DNA of 32,014 bases, taken from positions 1 to 32,014 of the forward strand of contig VAWL01000039.1 in assembly GCA_005883965.1 (NCBI GenBank), in the 5' to 3' direction. This DNA comes from Actinomycetota bacterium. GTDB lineage: Bacteria; Actinomycetota; Thermoleophilia; Gaiellales; Gaiellaceae. This document shows, piece by piece, positions 1 to 8,522 of this stretch. The translations under genes and the position numbers were made by a program. Each line of letters opens with the position of its first letter. Position 1 is the first letter of the stretch. Under the pieces are notes generated by a model. That model was not told the DNA's origin, searched no databases, and saw nothing but the letters and a program-made list of their open reading frames with translations.

Positions 1-696
1 GCTGGTCTTCTCGACGCCGACGGCGGGCACCCCGAGCGAGCTCACCCCCTCGTAGAGGCCGTAGAGGAGGCGGCTCGTTCCATCCTTCTGCGGCGGCGCG
101 GTTCTGACGACGATCACGCCGTTGACAGCCTGCTTGGCGGCGCCTTCGCGCCACTCGACCAGCGTGTCGGCCAACGAGTCCCAGAGCGGCGTGGCGCCGC
201 CGGAAACGAGCTCCTCGCCGAGCGCGCGTCCCAGCTGATCCAAATTGGAGGTGCCGGCAAAGGTCGCGGTCGTCGGCTCCGCGGCGAGCTTCGCCTCCAG
301 CGTCGGCACGTCCACCGGCAGCTTCAACGCCCGCCCCCGGAGCACCTGGGCTCCGGCTTCCGTCAGCGTCTGTTCGATCGTCGAGCGGATCCCCGCGTCG
401 GCCTTGCCGGCGAAGAGGACGGCGAAGCGCTTTCCGCGGAGCCGGTTGTGCACGAGGACGGGATACGTCTCGGCGATGTAGCGCTGGGCGGCGCGCTGCT
501 CGCGCCGGGAGAGTGCGGTCTGCTGAGATGCCTGGTCGAGTCGCGTCCGCAGATTGGCTATCTGGTCGTGGAGCAGGCGCGTCTGCGTCTTGTCCACGAG
601 GCCGCGATCAGAGATGCCGACGCCGACGAGGATGCCGATCACGAGCGCCAGGAACACGGCGGTCAGCGAGGCGACGTGGTAACGGAGATCGAACAT
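1..696 (-). CDS. Copper transporter MctB / SteB-like protein (C-terminus beyond window edge)
   Basis: Manual minus-strand translation from ATG at 696: MFDLRYHVASLTAVFLALVIGILVGVGISDRGLVDKTQTRLL..., the typical MctB (DUF3186-like) N-terminal TM plus coiled-coil; lies downstream of steA as in steAB loci. Confidence 0.8.
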   Translation of the reverse strand, partial: MFDLRYHVASLTAVFLALVIGILVGVGISDRGLVDKTQTRLLHDQIANLRTRLDQASQQTALSRREQRAAQRYIAETYPVLVHNRLRGKRFAVLFAGKADAGIRSTIEQTLTEAGAQVLRGRALKLPVDVPTLEAKLAAEPTTATFAGTSNLDQLGRALGEELVSGGATPLWDSLADTLVEWREGAAKQAVNGVIVVRTAPPQKDGTSRLLYGLYEGVSSLGVPAVGVEKTS

Positions 697-1130
697 CAGG
701 ACTCGGCGCCAGTCTGGCACAGGGCGTAGAGACGGTTGAGCGCCCGGCGCGGCAGCGAGCGATTGACGCGCAGCCACGGCCCGTCGATCGCGAGCGTGGC
801 GCGGGTGTGGCCTTCGCGTGCGGGCTCGATCGCGAGCGAGGCATCGATGTGATCGGTGACGAAGAGCAGGCGCAGGAACTCACCCTGGCGGACCTCCATC
901 ACCGTGAGCGTGCCCGCGACCTCGGGCCGGCGGACGAAGGCTCCGACCAGGCCACCGGTCTGCGGCCCGGCGATCAACTGCCAGCGGGCTCCGGGCGCCA
1001 GGCCGCGCCGGTCAGGCTGGATCGCGTGGACGCCGGGCCACCAGTCGGCCAGGTTGTGCGGCTCGGCGAGGAACTCCCAGACGTCCTGGCGCGGAGCGAG
1101 CAGCTCGCGGGTGGCGATGACGCGCGGCAT
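696..1130 (-). CDS. SRPBCC family protein (polyketide cyclase/START-like)
   Basis: 144 aa ORF MPRVIATRELLAPRQDVWEFLAEPHNLADWWPGVHAIQPD... typical SRPBCC start; ATGA overlap with the next gene. Confidence 0.75.
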   Translation of the reverse strand: MPRVIATRELLAPRQDVWEFLAEPHNLADWWPGVHAIQPDRRGLAPGARWQLIAGPQTGGLVGAFVRRPEVAGTLTVMEVRQGEFLRLLFVTDHIDASLAIEPAREGHTRATLAIDGPWLRVNRSLPRRALNRLYALCQTGAES

Positions 1131-1150
1131 TGCAGCGGGAAGTGTTGCGA

Positions 1151-1230
1151 TTTCGGCACGAACCCGTGAGCCACCCGCGCGCTTTTCCCCGTTACGATCG
1201 CAGTGGGGAGGAGGTTGGTGGCCACCGGCC
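1151..1230 (-). repeat. Copy A of approx. 80-bp bipartite element (33-bp identical core 1198-1230 plus GTGCCGAAA block), upstream of SRPBCC gene
   Basis: Core GGCCGGTGGCCACCAACCTCCTCCCCACTGCGA (minus strand) is identical to + strand 29646-29678; second block GTGCCGAAA is spaced 38 nt away in both copies. Confidence 0.85.
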
Positions 1231-1262
1231 CGGCAGCAAGGCGAGTGGGTGCGCGGCAGCGG

Positions 1263-2396
1263 TCAGCCGATGCCGAGCAACTCCTGCACGCGCTGCGTCA
1301 GCAGGCCGATGAAGTGCCGCAGGCCGGGCGAGGCTGCTACCGCGACAACGACCGCGCCGAGGCCCGCCACCGCGAAGCCGATCAGCGGCCAGAGCCCGAC
1401 CTGGCGGCTGACGAGCCGCGAGACACCTTTCGCGTCGATCAGGATCTCGCCGACCTTGAGCCTCGTGACGAACGTCGAGGACATCCCGGCGCGGTTGCGC
1501 TCCAGGAACTCGATCAGGTTGAAGTGCGTTCCCACCGCCACGATCAGCTCGGTCCCTTTTTCGTAGGCGAGCAGCAGGGCGACGTCCTCGCTGATCCCGG
1601 GCGCGGCGACCACGCTGAAGTCGAGCCCGAGGCCCTCGAGGCGAGCGGCGCCAGGAGCCTCGCCGTGCCGATAAGCATGTACGACCAGCTCCGCGCCGCA
1701 GCGAAGAGCCCGGTCGGAGACTGAGTCCATGTCGCCGACGATCACGTCCGGCCGCATCCCCGCGTCGAGCAGCGCGTCGGCGCCGCCATCCACGCCGACG
1801 ACCACCGGTTTGAAGTCCCGAACGTAGGGCCGCACGATCGCCAGGTCGCGCTTGTAGCCGGGGCCGCGAGCGACGACCAGCGAATGGCGCTCGCGGAAGC
1901 GGGTCTGCAGCGGCGGAAACGCGATCCCCTCGGACAACAGCCTGCCCTCCTCGCGCAGATAGCGAAGCGTGTTCTCGGCGAACTCCTCCAGCGCCTCGGT
2001 CACCCGGGCCCGCTGTTCTGCGAGCGCGGCCTCGAGCTGGCTCGCCTCAAGCGCCCGGCCCGATACGAGGCAGGTTCCGTTCTGGAAGACGCTCGCCCCG
2101 CGGATGGTCACGTCGTCGCCGTCGGCCAGCTCGTCGAAGAGCTTCGCGTCCGGGGCGTCGATCAGCCGCACCCCACCGCGCACCAGCAGGAGCGGCCCCG
2201 GATTCGGGAAACGGCCGGACTGCGAGTGCGCGACATTGACCACGACGCGGACTCCCGACTCGAGCAGCTCCTCCGCGGATGCGCGGTCGAGGTCCTGGTG
2301 GTCGATGATCGCGACGTCGCCGGCCCCGAGCCGCCGTACGAGGTTCTTCGTCCTGCGACCGAGGCGTGCAGTGCCCGTGAACTCGACGAAGCTCAC
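1263..2396 (-). CDS. steA: Putative cytokinetic ring protein SteA (thiamin pyrophosphokinase-like catalytic fold)
   Basis: 377 aa with VVVGVDGGADALLDAGMRPDVIVGDMDSVSDRAL, C-terminal TM segment, neighbour of recN and MctB/SteB. Confidence 0.85.
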   Translation of the reverse strand: MSFVEFTGTARLGRRTKNLVRRLGAGDVAIIDHQDLDRASAEELLESGVRVVVNVAHSQSGRFPNPGPLLLVRGGVRLIDAPDAKLFDELADGDDVTIRGASVFQNGTCLVSGRALEASQLEAALAEQRARVTEALEEFAENTLRYLREEGRLLSEGIAFPPLQTRFRERHSLVVARGPGYKRDLAIVRPYVRDFKPVVVGVDGGADALLDAGMRPDVIVGDMDSVSDRALRCGAELVVHAYRHGEAPGAARLEGLGLDFSVVAAPGISEDVALLLAYEKGTELIVAVGTHFNLIEFLERNRAGMSSTFVTRLKVGEILIDAKGVSRLVSRQVGLWPLIGFAVAGLGAVVVAVAASPGLRHFIGLLTQRVQELLGIG

Positions 2397-4027
2397 GGGC
2401 CCTCCTGGACTGCCGAGATGAACGCCTCGCCGCCGAGCATTCGCCGGATCTCGTCCTTTCGTTGCCCGTCATCGAGTGGGTCGATCCGCGTGTGCGTCGG
2501 GTCGCCGGGGACCTTCTCGACGCGGAAGTGGCGGTCGGCGAGGCTGGCGATCTGCGGCAGGTGGGTGATCGTGACGATCTGTGCCCGCTCCGACAGGCGT
2601 CGCAGCGTCTCGCCGACGGCGTGCGCGGTCTGGCCGCCGATGCCGGCGTCGATCTCGTCGAACACGAGCGTCTCGCCGCCACCGACCGCCGCGATTGCGA
2701 GCGCGATCCTCGAGAGCTCGCCGCCGGAAGCGGTCTCGGCCACCGGCACGAAGGGCAATCCGCTGTTGGGGCGGATCAGGAACGCGATCTCGTCCACGCC
2801 GGCAGGTCCCGGTTCGGACTCCCGCCGCTCGACCCGGAACTCGCCGTCGCCAAGGCTGATCCCGCGGAGCTCCTGGGCGACTGCCGTGGCAAAGGGCTCC
2901 GCGGCTCGCTCCCGCCCACGGCTGAGACCCGTCGTGAGCTCGGCGACCTTCGCCTCGGCGGCTGCGACGGCCGCCATGGCCGCGGCCAGCGGATCGGCGC
3001 CCGCGTCGATCGCCTCCAGCTCGGCACGAGCCTCGGCGGCACGGCCCAGCAGCTCCTCGTAGCTCTCGCAACGAAAGCGCCGCTTTGCGTCGGCAATCCG
3101 GTCGAGCTCGCCCTCGACGTGCTCGAGCCGGTCCGGCTCCGCCTGGAGCGAGGCAAGGAACGAGCGCAGGTCCGAAGCGGTCTCGCGCAGCCGAAGCTCG
3201 GCGTCGCGGAGGTCGTTTCCGGCCCGCTCGAGCTCCGGGGCGAGCCGTTCGAGCGGCGCGATCGCCCGCTCGGCCAGCGCGACCAGCCCGGCGGCTCCTT
3301 CCGAGTCGTCGGGCGCCAGTGCCTCCCCGGCCGCCGCAACGCCCTCGGCGAGCTCGGTGACGTGGCGGAGGCGCTCCCTCTCGGCCCGGAGTTGCTCCTC
3401 GTGCCACGGCTCGAGCCCCTCTGTGTCCTCCACGAGCGCGCGCAGCTCCGCAACCCGGGCCTCGGCGGCTGCTGCACCCTGCGCGAGCTCGTCATGCCCG
3501 CGCCTTGCCTCCTTGAGCTCTCGCCACGCGAGGCGCAGCTCGGTCCGGAGCGCGCTCTGCTCCTCGCCGGCGAACGCGTCGAGCAGATCGAGCTGGTACG
3601 AGGGCCGGGCGAGCCGGCGCTGCTCGAACTGGCCCGACATCGCGATCAGGCGCTCGGCGGCCGCCGCCAGGTCCTCGCGCGCGGCGCTGCGCCCCCACGC
3701 ATAGGCGCGGGTTCGGCCGTCGGAGAACACCCGTCGCGCGAGCACGAGCCCTTCCTCGTCCTCCGGGCGGAGCTCGGCGAGACTCGCCAGCGACTCGTCC
3801 TCGAAGAACCCGGGCGGCGGCTCGAGCTCCGCCTCGACGTAGGCCTCGGTGGCGTCGGGCCCGACGAGCGACGAGTCGCCGCGGCTACCGAGCAGGAGGC
3901 CGATCGCCTGCGCGAAGATCGTCTTGCCGGCACCCGTCTCGCCGGTGACCGCGTTGAGGCCCGCCGCGAAGGCGATCTCGGCCTCGCGGATGAGGACGAG
4001 GTTCTCGATCCGAAGGCGCCGGAGCAC
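2393..4027 (-). CDS. recN: DNA repair protein RecN
   Basis: Walker A GETGAGKT, ABC signature ASGGELSRIALAI, VFDEIDAGIGGQTA; GTG start at 4027 fits family N-terminus (VLRRLRIENLVLI). Confidence 0.95.
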   Translation of the reverse strand: MLRRLRIENLVLIREAEIAFAAGLNAVTGETGAGKTIFAQAIGLLLGSRGDSSLVGPDATEAYVEAELEPPPGFFEDESLASLAELRPEDEEGLVLARRVFSDGRTRAYAWGRSAAREDLAAAAERLIAMSGQFEQRRLARPSYQLDLLDAFAGEEQSALRTELRLAWRELKEARRGHDELAQGAAAAEARVAELRALVEDTEGLEPWHEEQLRAERERLRHVTELAEGVAAAGEALAPDDSEGAAGLVALAERAIAPLERLAPELERAGNDLRDAELRLRETASDLRSFLASLQAEPDRLEHVEGELDRIADAKRRFRCESYEELLGRAAEARAELEAIDAGADPLAAAMAAVAAAEAKVAELTTGLSRGRERAAEPFATAVAQELRGISLGDGEFRVERRESEPGPAGVDEIAFLIRPNSGLPFVPVAETASGGELSRIALAIAAVGGGETLVFDEIDAGIGGQTAHAVGETLRRLSERAQIVTITHLPQIASLADRHFRVEKVPGDPTHTRIDPLDDGQRKDEIRRMLGGEAFISAVQEGP

Positions 4028-4103
4028 TGGGCTGGATGCTACGCCGAGTCGCCCGGAGCGGCGACTGGCTCGAACAGCCGTCCCGCCGCGCGGTGCCCAT
4101 GCA

Positions 4104-4175
4104 CACACACGCGCGCGCCCCGGTTGGGTGGGTGGGGGTTAGGGACGGTACCCACGCCCCACGAACCCGTGTGTG
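4104..4175. promoter_or_regulatory. Structured nadK-recN intergenic region: 8-bp inverted repeat (CACACACG/CGTGTGTG) enclosing a G-quadruplex motif
   Basis: GGGTGGGTGGGGGTTAGGG at 4126-4144 (+ strand), loops 1/1/3; arms at 4104-4111 and 4168-4175. Confidence 0.55.
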
Positions 4176-4218
4176 CCGATTGTGTGTCAATTCGTCCCGA
4201 CCGTGCGCCGCTCGCGGC

Positions 4219-4936
4219 CTAGGACGCAAAGGTGCGCCGGTAGCGGCTGAAGAACGTGCTCTCCGGCAGGGTCGCCAGGAGGCTGCGCGAGTCGGACAAC
4301 CGCATGACCACGGCGTCTCCGCTTGCCAGGCGGTGCTCGACGTGCCCGTCGGCGAGGACGGTCGCCTCGACGTCCGGCGTCCGGTTCACGACGGTCAGCT
4401 CCCGCCCGCGCGGCACGACCAGCGGCCGCGCGGAGAGCGAATGCGGCGCCACGAACGTGACCGCCATTGCGTCGAGCCCCCAGACGAGGACCGGCCCGCC
4501 GTTCGAGAGGTTGTACGCGGTCGACCCCGAGGGCGTCGAGCAGATCAGCCCGTCGCAGGGAACCGACCCGAGTTCCTCGCCGCCGATCGACCAGCCGAGC
4601 TCGATCATCCGCCCGAGCGACGAGCTCGTCACGACGACGTCGTTGACCGCGGCCCAGCGCCCGCCGTCCGCCTCCGCTTCCAGCACCGGCAGCTCCACCA
4701 CCTCGTATTCGCCGGACAAGACCCGACTCAGCCCCTCCTGGAGCGCCTCGCCTTCCATCGCTGCGAGGAAGCCGACGCGGCCGAAGTTCACGCCGACTCC
4801 CGAGATCGTGCTTGTCGAGCTCCTCGTCCGGAAACAGCAGCTCGACTCCCCGCTCGTCGGCGAGCCCGCGGAGCCGCTCGAGCGCCGAGCCGATCGTCTC
4901 CGGCCTGCCGTGGGTGATCACGGCGGCGCGCTTCAC
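4219..4936 (-). pseudogene. nadK: NAD kinase, internally deleted and frameshifted as sequenced
   Basis: N-terminal fragment VKRAAVITHGRPETIGSALERLRGLADERGVELLFPDEELDKHDL (from GTG 4936), then a different frame SGVGVNFGRVGFLAAMEGEAL...CSTPSGSTAYNLSNGGP...; the GGDGT motif block is absent; junction approx. 4795-4803. Confidence 0.85.
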
Positions 4937-4937
4937 G

Positions 4938-5699
4938 TCAGCGGGTTGAATCTTCGATCCAGCTCTCGAGCTCATCGGGAAGCTCCGGGCGCTCGCGGTT
5001 GACGAAATGCAGGAAGAACTCGCGGTTCCCCTTCGGCCCGGGCAGGCCGGAGTCTACGACGCCGGCCACCTGCGCCTCCCAGTCGAGTGCAGCCGCCGCC
5101 GTCTCCCGCAGCACCCGCCGCCAGACCTCCGGGTCGCGGACGACGCCGCGGCGGGCCTCTCCGCGGGCACCCTCGAACTGCGGCTTGACCAGCACCAGCG
5201 CCTCCCAGCCTGGCGCGGCCAGTGCCAGCGCCGGCGGCAATGCCTTCCGCACCGAGATGAACGAGACGTCGCAGGTCACGAGCTCGGGGGCGAACGGAAG
5301 CTCCCGCAGCGAGCGCGCGTTGACCCGCTCGAGCACGACGACCCGCGGGTCGTCCCGGAGCCGCGGGTGGAGCTGGCCGCGGCCGACGTCGAGCGCGATC
5401 ACCCGGGCAGCACCGCCCTGGAGCAGGACATCGGTGAAGCCGCCCGTCGAGGCCCCGACGTCCAGGCAGTCGCGGCCTGCCGGGTCGACGCCGAGGGCTT
5501 CGAGCGCGTGCGCCAGCTTCTCGCCGCCCCGCGAGACGTACGGCGGCGGCGCGGTGACCGTCAGCTCCGCGGACTCGTCCACTTGGTGGCCCGCCTTCTC
5601 GTAGCCGGGGACGAGCCCAGCCAGGACGAGCGCCTGGGCCTGGGCGCGGCTCTCGGCGAGCCCCCGCTCCACCAGCAGGACGTCGAGCCGTTTCTTCAG
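4938..5699 (-). CDS. tlyA: TlyA family rRNA 2'-O-methyltransferase/hemolysin (S4 + FtsJ-like MTase)
   Basis: KKRLDVLLVERGLAESRAQAQALVLAGLV...CLDVGASTGGFTDVLLQGGAARVIALDVGRGQLHPRL; apparent CTG start at 5699. Confidence 0.9.
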   Translation of the reverse strand: MKKRLDVLLVERGLAESRAQAQALVLAGLVPGYEKAGHQVDESAELTVTAPPPYVSRGGEKLAHALEALGVDPAGRDCLDVGASTGGFTDVLLQGGAARVIALDVGRGQLHPRLRDDPRVVVLERVNARSLRELPFAPELVTCDVSFISVRKALPPALALAAPGWEALVLVKPQFEGARGEARRGVVRDPEVWRRVLRETAAAALDWEAQVAGVVDSGLPGPKGNREFFLHFVNRERPELPDELESWIEDSTR

Positions 5700-6466
5700 G
5701 ACGTCCTGGCGGCGAGCCCGGCCACGATCCCGGCGAGCACGGAGGTGTCGGCGGGAATCTCCAGCAGCAGCGCCTGCGCCCGCTCCGCCGTCTGCTCGGC
5801 GAGCGCGCGAGCCCCCTCCGGGCCGCGCGCGAGCAGGTAGCCGTCCTCGTCGAGGATGTCGTCGACGATCTGGAAGAGCAGGCCGACCTCCTCGGCGAAC
5901 GACCGCCACGGCTTCTGGTCGGGCTCGGGCACCTCGGCCACCCAGAGCGCGCACGCGACCGAAGCCGAGAACAGGCAGCCGGTCTTCAGCCGGTGCAGCG
6001 CCGCGAGATCGTCCCCGCCGCCGGTGATGTCCAGGTACTGGCCGCCGATCATGCCGAGCGTCGCCTGGACGAGCTCGCGGGCGATCGCCGGGGTCGGATA
6101 GGTCAGGGCCAGGCGCAGCGCCTCGGCCAGCAGCGCGTCGCCGGCCAGGATGCCAACCGCCTCGCCGAACTCGGCCCAGGTGCTCGCGCGCCCGCGCCGG
6201 AGCTGGTCGTTGTCCAGGGCCGGCAGGTCGTCGTGGACGAGCGAGAAGGAGTGGACAAGCTCGAGCGCCGCGGCGGCCGGCAGCGCCGACTCCGGCTCGG
6301 CTCCGGCCGCTTCGGCAGTCGCGAGACAGAGCAGCGGCCTGACGCGCTTGCCGCCGCCGGCGAGCGCGTAGCGCAGCGACGGTTCCAGCCCGCCGAGCTC
6401 CGGCGTCAGCGCGAGGTCTTCGAGATACGGCTCGATCAGCTCGAGCAGCTCTTCTGGCGTAGTCAT
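5696..6466 (-). CDS. Polyprenyl synthetase (farnesyl/geranylgeranyl diphosphate synthase)
   Basis: GGGKRVRPLL, LVHDDLPALDNDQLRRG, LLFQIVDDILD motifs. Confidence 0.9.
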   Translation of the reverse strand: MTTPEELLELIEPYLEDLALTPELGGLEPSLRYALAGGGKRVRPLLCLATAEAAGAEPESALPAAAALELVHSFSLVHDDLPALDNDQLRRGRASTWAEFGEAVGILAGDALLAEALRLALTYPTPAIARELVQATLGMIGGQYLDITGGGDDLAALHRLKTGCLFSASVACALWVAEVPEPDQKPWRSFAEEVGLLFQIVDDILDEDGYLLARGPEGARALAEQTAERAQALLLEIPADTSVLAGIVAGLAARTS

Positions 6467-6642
6467 TCCGCCTCCCGCTTCGCCTGCTGGAGCTGCGACT
6501 CGACTTCCTTCGCGATCTCGGCCAGCTCCGAGAGGATTTCGATCGCCTCCTGTGGATCCTGCGTCTGCTCGAGTCGCGCGCGTGTCTGCTCGAGCCGGTC
6601 GAGCAGGTCCTCGGCGCTCTTGAGCCGGTCCTCGGGCGTCAC
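6463..6642 (-). CDS. xseB: Exodeoxyribonuclease VII small subunit-like
   Basis: Manual translation from GTG 6642: VTPEDRLKSAEDLLDRLEQTRARLEQTQDPQEAIEILSELAEIAKEVESQLQQAKREAE*; position directly upstream of the polyprenyl synthetase gene. Confidence 0.55.
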   Translation of the reverse strand: MTPEDRLKSAEDLLDRLEQTRARLEQTQDPQEAIEILSELAEIAKEVESQLQQAKREAE

Positions 6643-6874
6643 GCTCTCGTCTCTTGCACGATCTTTCCGAGTATGCCGTTCACCAGGCGGCCGGCGTCCT
6701 CGGAGGAGTAGCGCTTGGCCAGCGTAACGGCCTCGTCGATACGACGCGCTCCGCGAGGGAGCGCGCGTAGTCGTCGACCTCGCCCTCGTACAGCGACGCT
6801 AGCTCCTGGCCGGTGACGTCCCACTGGTAGAGCAGGATCAGCGCCGTCCGCCGCGCGGCGCGCCGTCCCGCCAT
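6639..6874 (-). pseudogene. nusB: Transcription antitermination factor NusB, internally deleted and frameshifted as sequenced
   Basis: N-terminus MAGRRAARRTALILLYQWDVTGQELASLYEGEVDDYARSLAER in one frame, C-terminus RIDEAVTLAKRYSSEDAGRLVNGILGKIVQETRA* in another; middle approx. 50 aa helical core missing. Confidence 0.85.
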
Positions 6875-7167
6875 CAGACGACCGCCTCGACGACGACGTC
6901 CACAGCCTCCACTTCGAGGCCGCACGTGGACGAGACCGCCGTCGCGACCCGCACTTGCACCTCGCGCGCAACGCCGGGCAGCGAGGCGCCCTCGGCGACA
7001 GCAAGGCCAAGCGAGACCGTGCCCTGCCCGACCTGCACGCTGCGTTTCGGGCGCCGCACCCTCGCCCCCTCGACGCTCTCGGCCGCAGTGACGACGAGCT
7101 GCGTCAGCGCCCCCGGCACGAGCGTGATCGACCCCTCGGGGCCCCTCAGCACGAGTGGCTCGCTCAC
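6874..7167 (-). CDS. Asp23/Gls24 family envelope stress response protein
   Basis: VSEPLVLRGPEGSITLVPGALTQLVVTAAESVEGARVRRP... between accC and nusB, a common genomic position; GTGA overlap with accC. Confidence 0.75.
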   Translation of the reverse strand: MSEPLVLRGPEGSITLVPGALTQLVVTAAESVEGARVRRPKRSVQVGQGTVSLGLAVAEGASLPGVAREVQVRVATAVSSTCGLEVEAVDVVVEAVV

Positions 7168-8522
7168 GACTCCGCCAGGGCCGGCAGGCGCTTGGACGCC
7201 TCGGCCAGGAAGGACGTCGAGTAGCGGCCGCTGGCGAACTCCTCGCTGCGCAGGATGTCGACGGCCAGCGCATGCGTTGTCGGCGGGCCTTCGAGCTGCA
7301 GCTCCCCGAGCGCGCGCAGCATCCGCTCGATCGCGTGGGGCCGCGTGTCGTCCCAGACGATCAGCTTGCCGAGCAGCGAGTCGTAGTGCGGCGGGACGTC
7401 CGCGCCGTCCTCGACGAACGTGTCGAGCCGCACGCCCGGGCCGAGCGGCGGCCGGAAGCGCACGATCCGCCCCGGGGCCGGGATGAAGTCGCGCGCAGGA
7501 TCCTCGGCGTTCAGCCGCACCTCGATCGCGTGACCGCGGCGCTCGGCGCGACCGGTCTGCGCGAGTTGCTCGCCTGTCGCGATCAGAAGCTGCTCGCGGA
7601 CAAGGTCGAGCCCGGTCACGAGCTCGGTGACAGGGTGCTCGACCTGCAGCCGCGCGTTCAGCTCGATGAAGTAAAACGATCGGTCGGGGCCGAGAAGGAA
7701 CTCGAACGTGCCGGCGTTGCGGTAGCCGATCGCATGGCAGGCGCGCTCGGCGGCAGCCTCCATCTCCTCGCGCGTCTCGGGATCGAGCGCGGGCGACGGC
7801 GACTCCTCGATCAGCTTCTGGTGGCGGCGCTGGATCGAGCACTCGCGCTCGCCGAGAGTGAGCACCCCGCCCTGCCCGTCGGCAAGCACCTGGATCTCGA
7901 CGTGCCGCGCGGGCGAGACGGCCTTCTCCAGGTAGAGGCTGCCGTCGCCGAACGCGGCCTCGGCCTCGAGCGCGGCCGTGCTGTACGCCGTCTCGAGCTG
8001 CTCGCGGTCCGACACGAGGCGCATGCCCTTGCCGCCGCCCCCGGCCGAGGCCTTCAGCAGCACCGGATAGCCGACGTCGTTGGCGGCTGCACGGGCCTCG
8101 TCGAGTGTCGTCGCGCCTTCCGTGCCGGGAACGACGGGCACGCCCGCGTCGCGCATCTCGGCCTTGGCCTGGACCTTGTCGCCCATTCGCGCCATCACCT
8201 CCGCGCTCGGCCCGATGAAGACGAGGTCGTTGTCGGCGCACGCCTCGACAAACGCGGGATTCTCCGAGAGGAAGCCGTAGCCTGGATGAACGGCCTCGCA
8301 GCCGGTCGTGGTCGCGGCGGCGATGATCGACGGGATCCGCAGGTAGCTCTCGGTCGCCTGCGGCGGGCCGATGCAGACCGCGCGGTCCGCGAGGCGCACG
8401 TGCAAGGCGTCGCGGTCGATCGTTGAGTAGACGGCCACTGCCTCAGCGTCGTTCTCGTGCAGCGCGCGGATGACGCGCACGGCGATCTCGCCCCGGTTGG
8501 CGACGAGCACCCGGCGGAACAT
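7164..8522 (-). CDS. accC: Acetyl-CoA carboxylase, biotin carboxylase subunit
   Basis: MFRRVLVANRGEIAVRVIRAL...GGGGKGMRLV...ERECSIQRRHQKLIEESPSP...FIELNARLQVEHPVTE. Confidence 0.95.
   Translation of the reverse strand: MFRRVLVANRGEIAVRVIRALHENDAEAVAVYSTIDRDALHVRLADRAVCIGPPQATESYLRIPSIIAAATTTGCEAVHPGYGFLSENPAFVEACADNDLVFIGPSAEVMARMGDKVQAKAEMRDAGVPVVPGTEGATTLDEARAAANDVGYPVLLKASAGGGGKGMRLVSDREQLETAYSTAALEAEAAFGDGSLYLEKAVSPARHVEIQVLADGQGGVLTLGERECSIQRRHQKLIEESPSPALDPETREEMEAAAERACHAIGYRNAGTFEFLLGPDRSFYFIELNARLQVEHPVTELVTGLDLVREQLLIATGEQLAQTGRAERRGHAIEVRLNAEDPARDFIPAPGRIVRFRPPLGPGVRLDTFVEDGADVPPHYDSLLGKLIVWDDTRPHAIERMLRALGELQLEGPPTTHALAVDILRSEEFASGRYSTSFLAEASKRLPALAES

Noticed and set aside
4070-4085. 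Possible LexA/SOS box upstream of recN (TCGAACAGCCGTCCCG)
   Set aside because: Left half matches TCGAAC but the right half (GTCCCG vs GTTCGA) is weak; not enough to call.
4156-4173. CACGAACCCGTG shared with 1158-1169 near repeat copy A
   Set aside because: Only 12 nt and semi-palindromic; no flanking similarity, probably chance.
2462-4222. 586-aa + strand ORF opposite recN/nadK
   Set aside because: Shadow ORF from high GC; antisense to clear RecN with all motifs; no recognisable domain.
7155-8426. 423-aa + strand ORF opposite accC
   Set aside because: Antisense of an unambiguous biotin carboxylase; Arg/Leu/Asp-rich composition typical of shadow frames.
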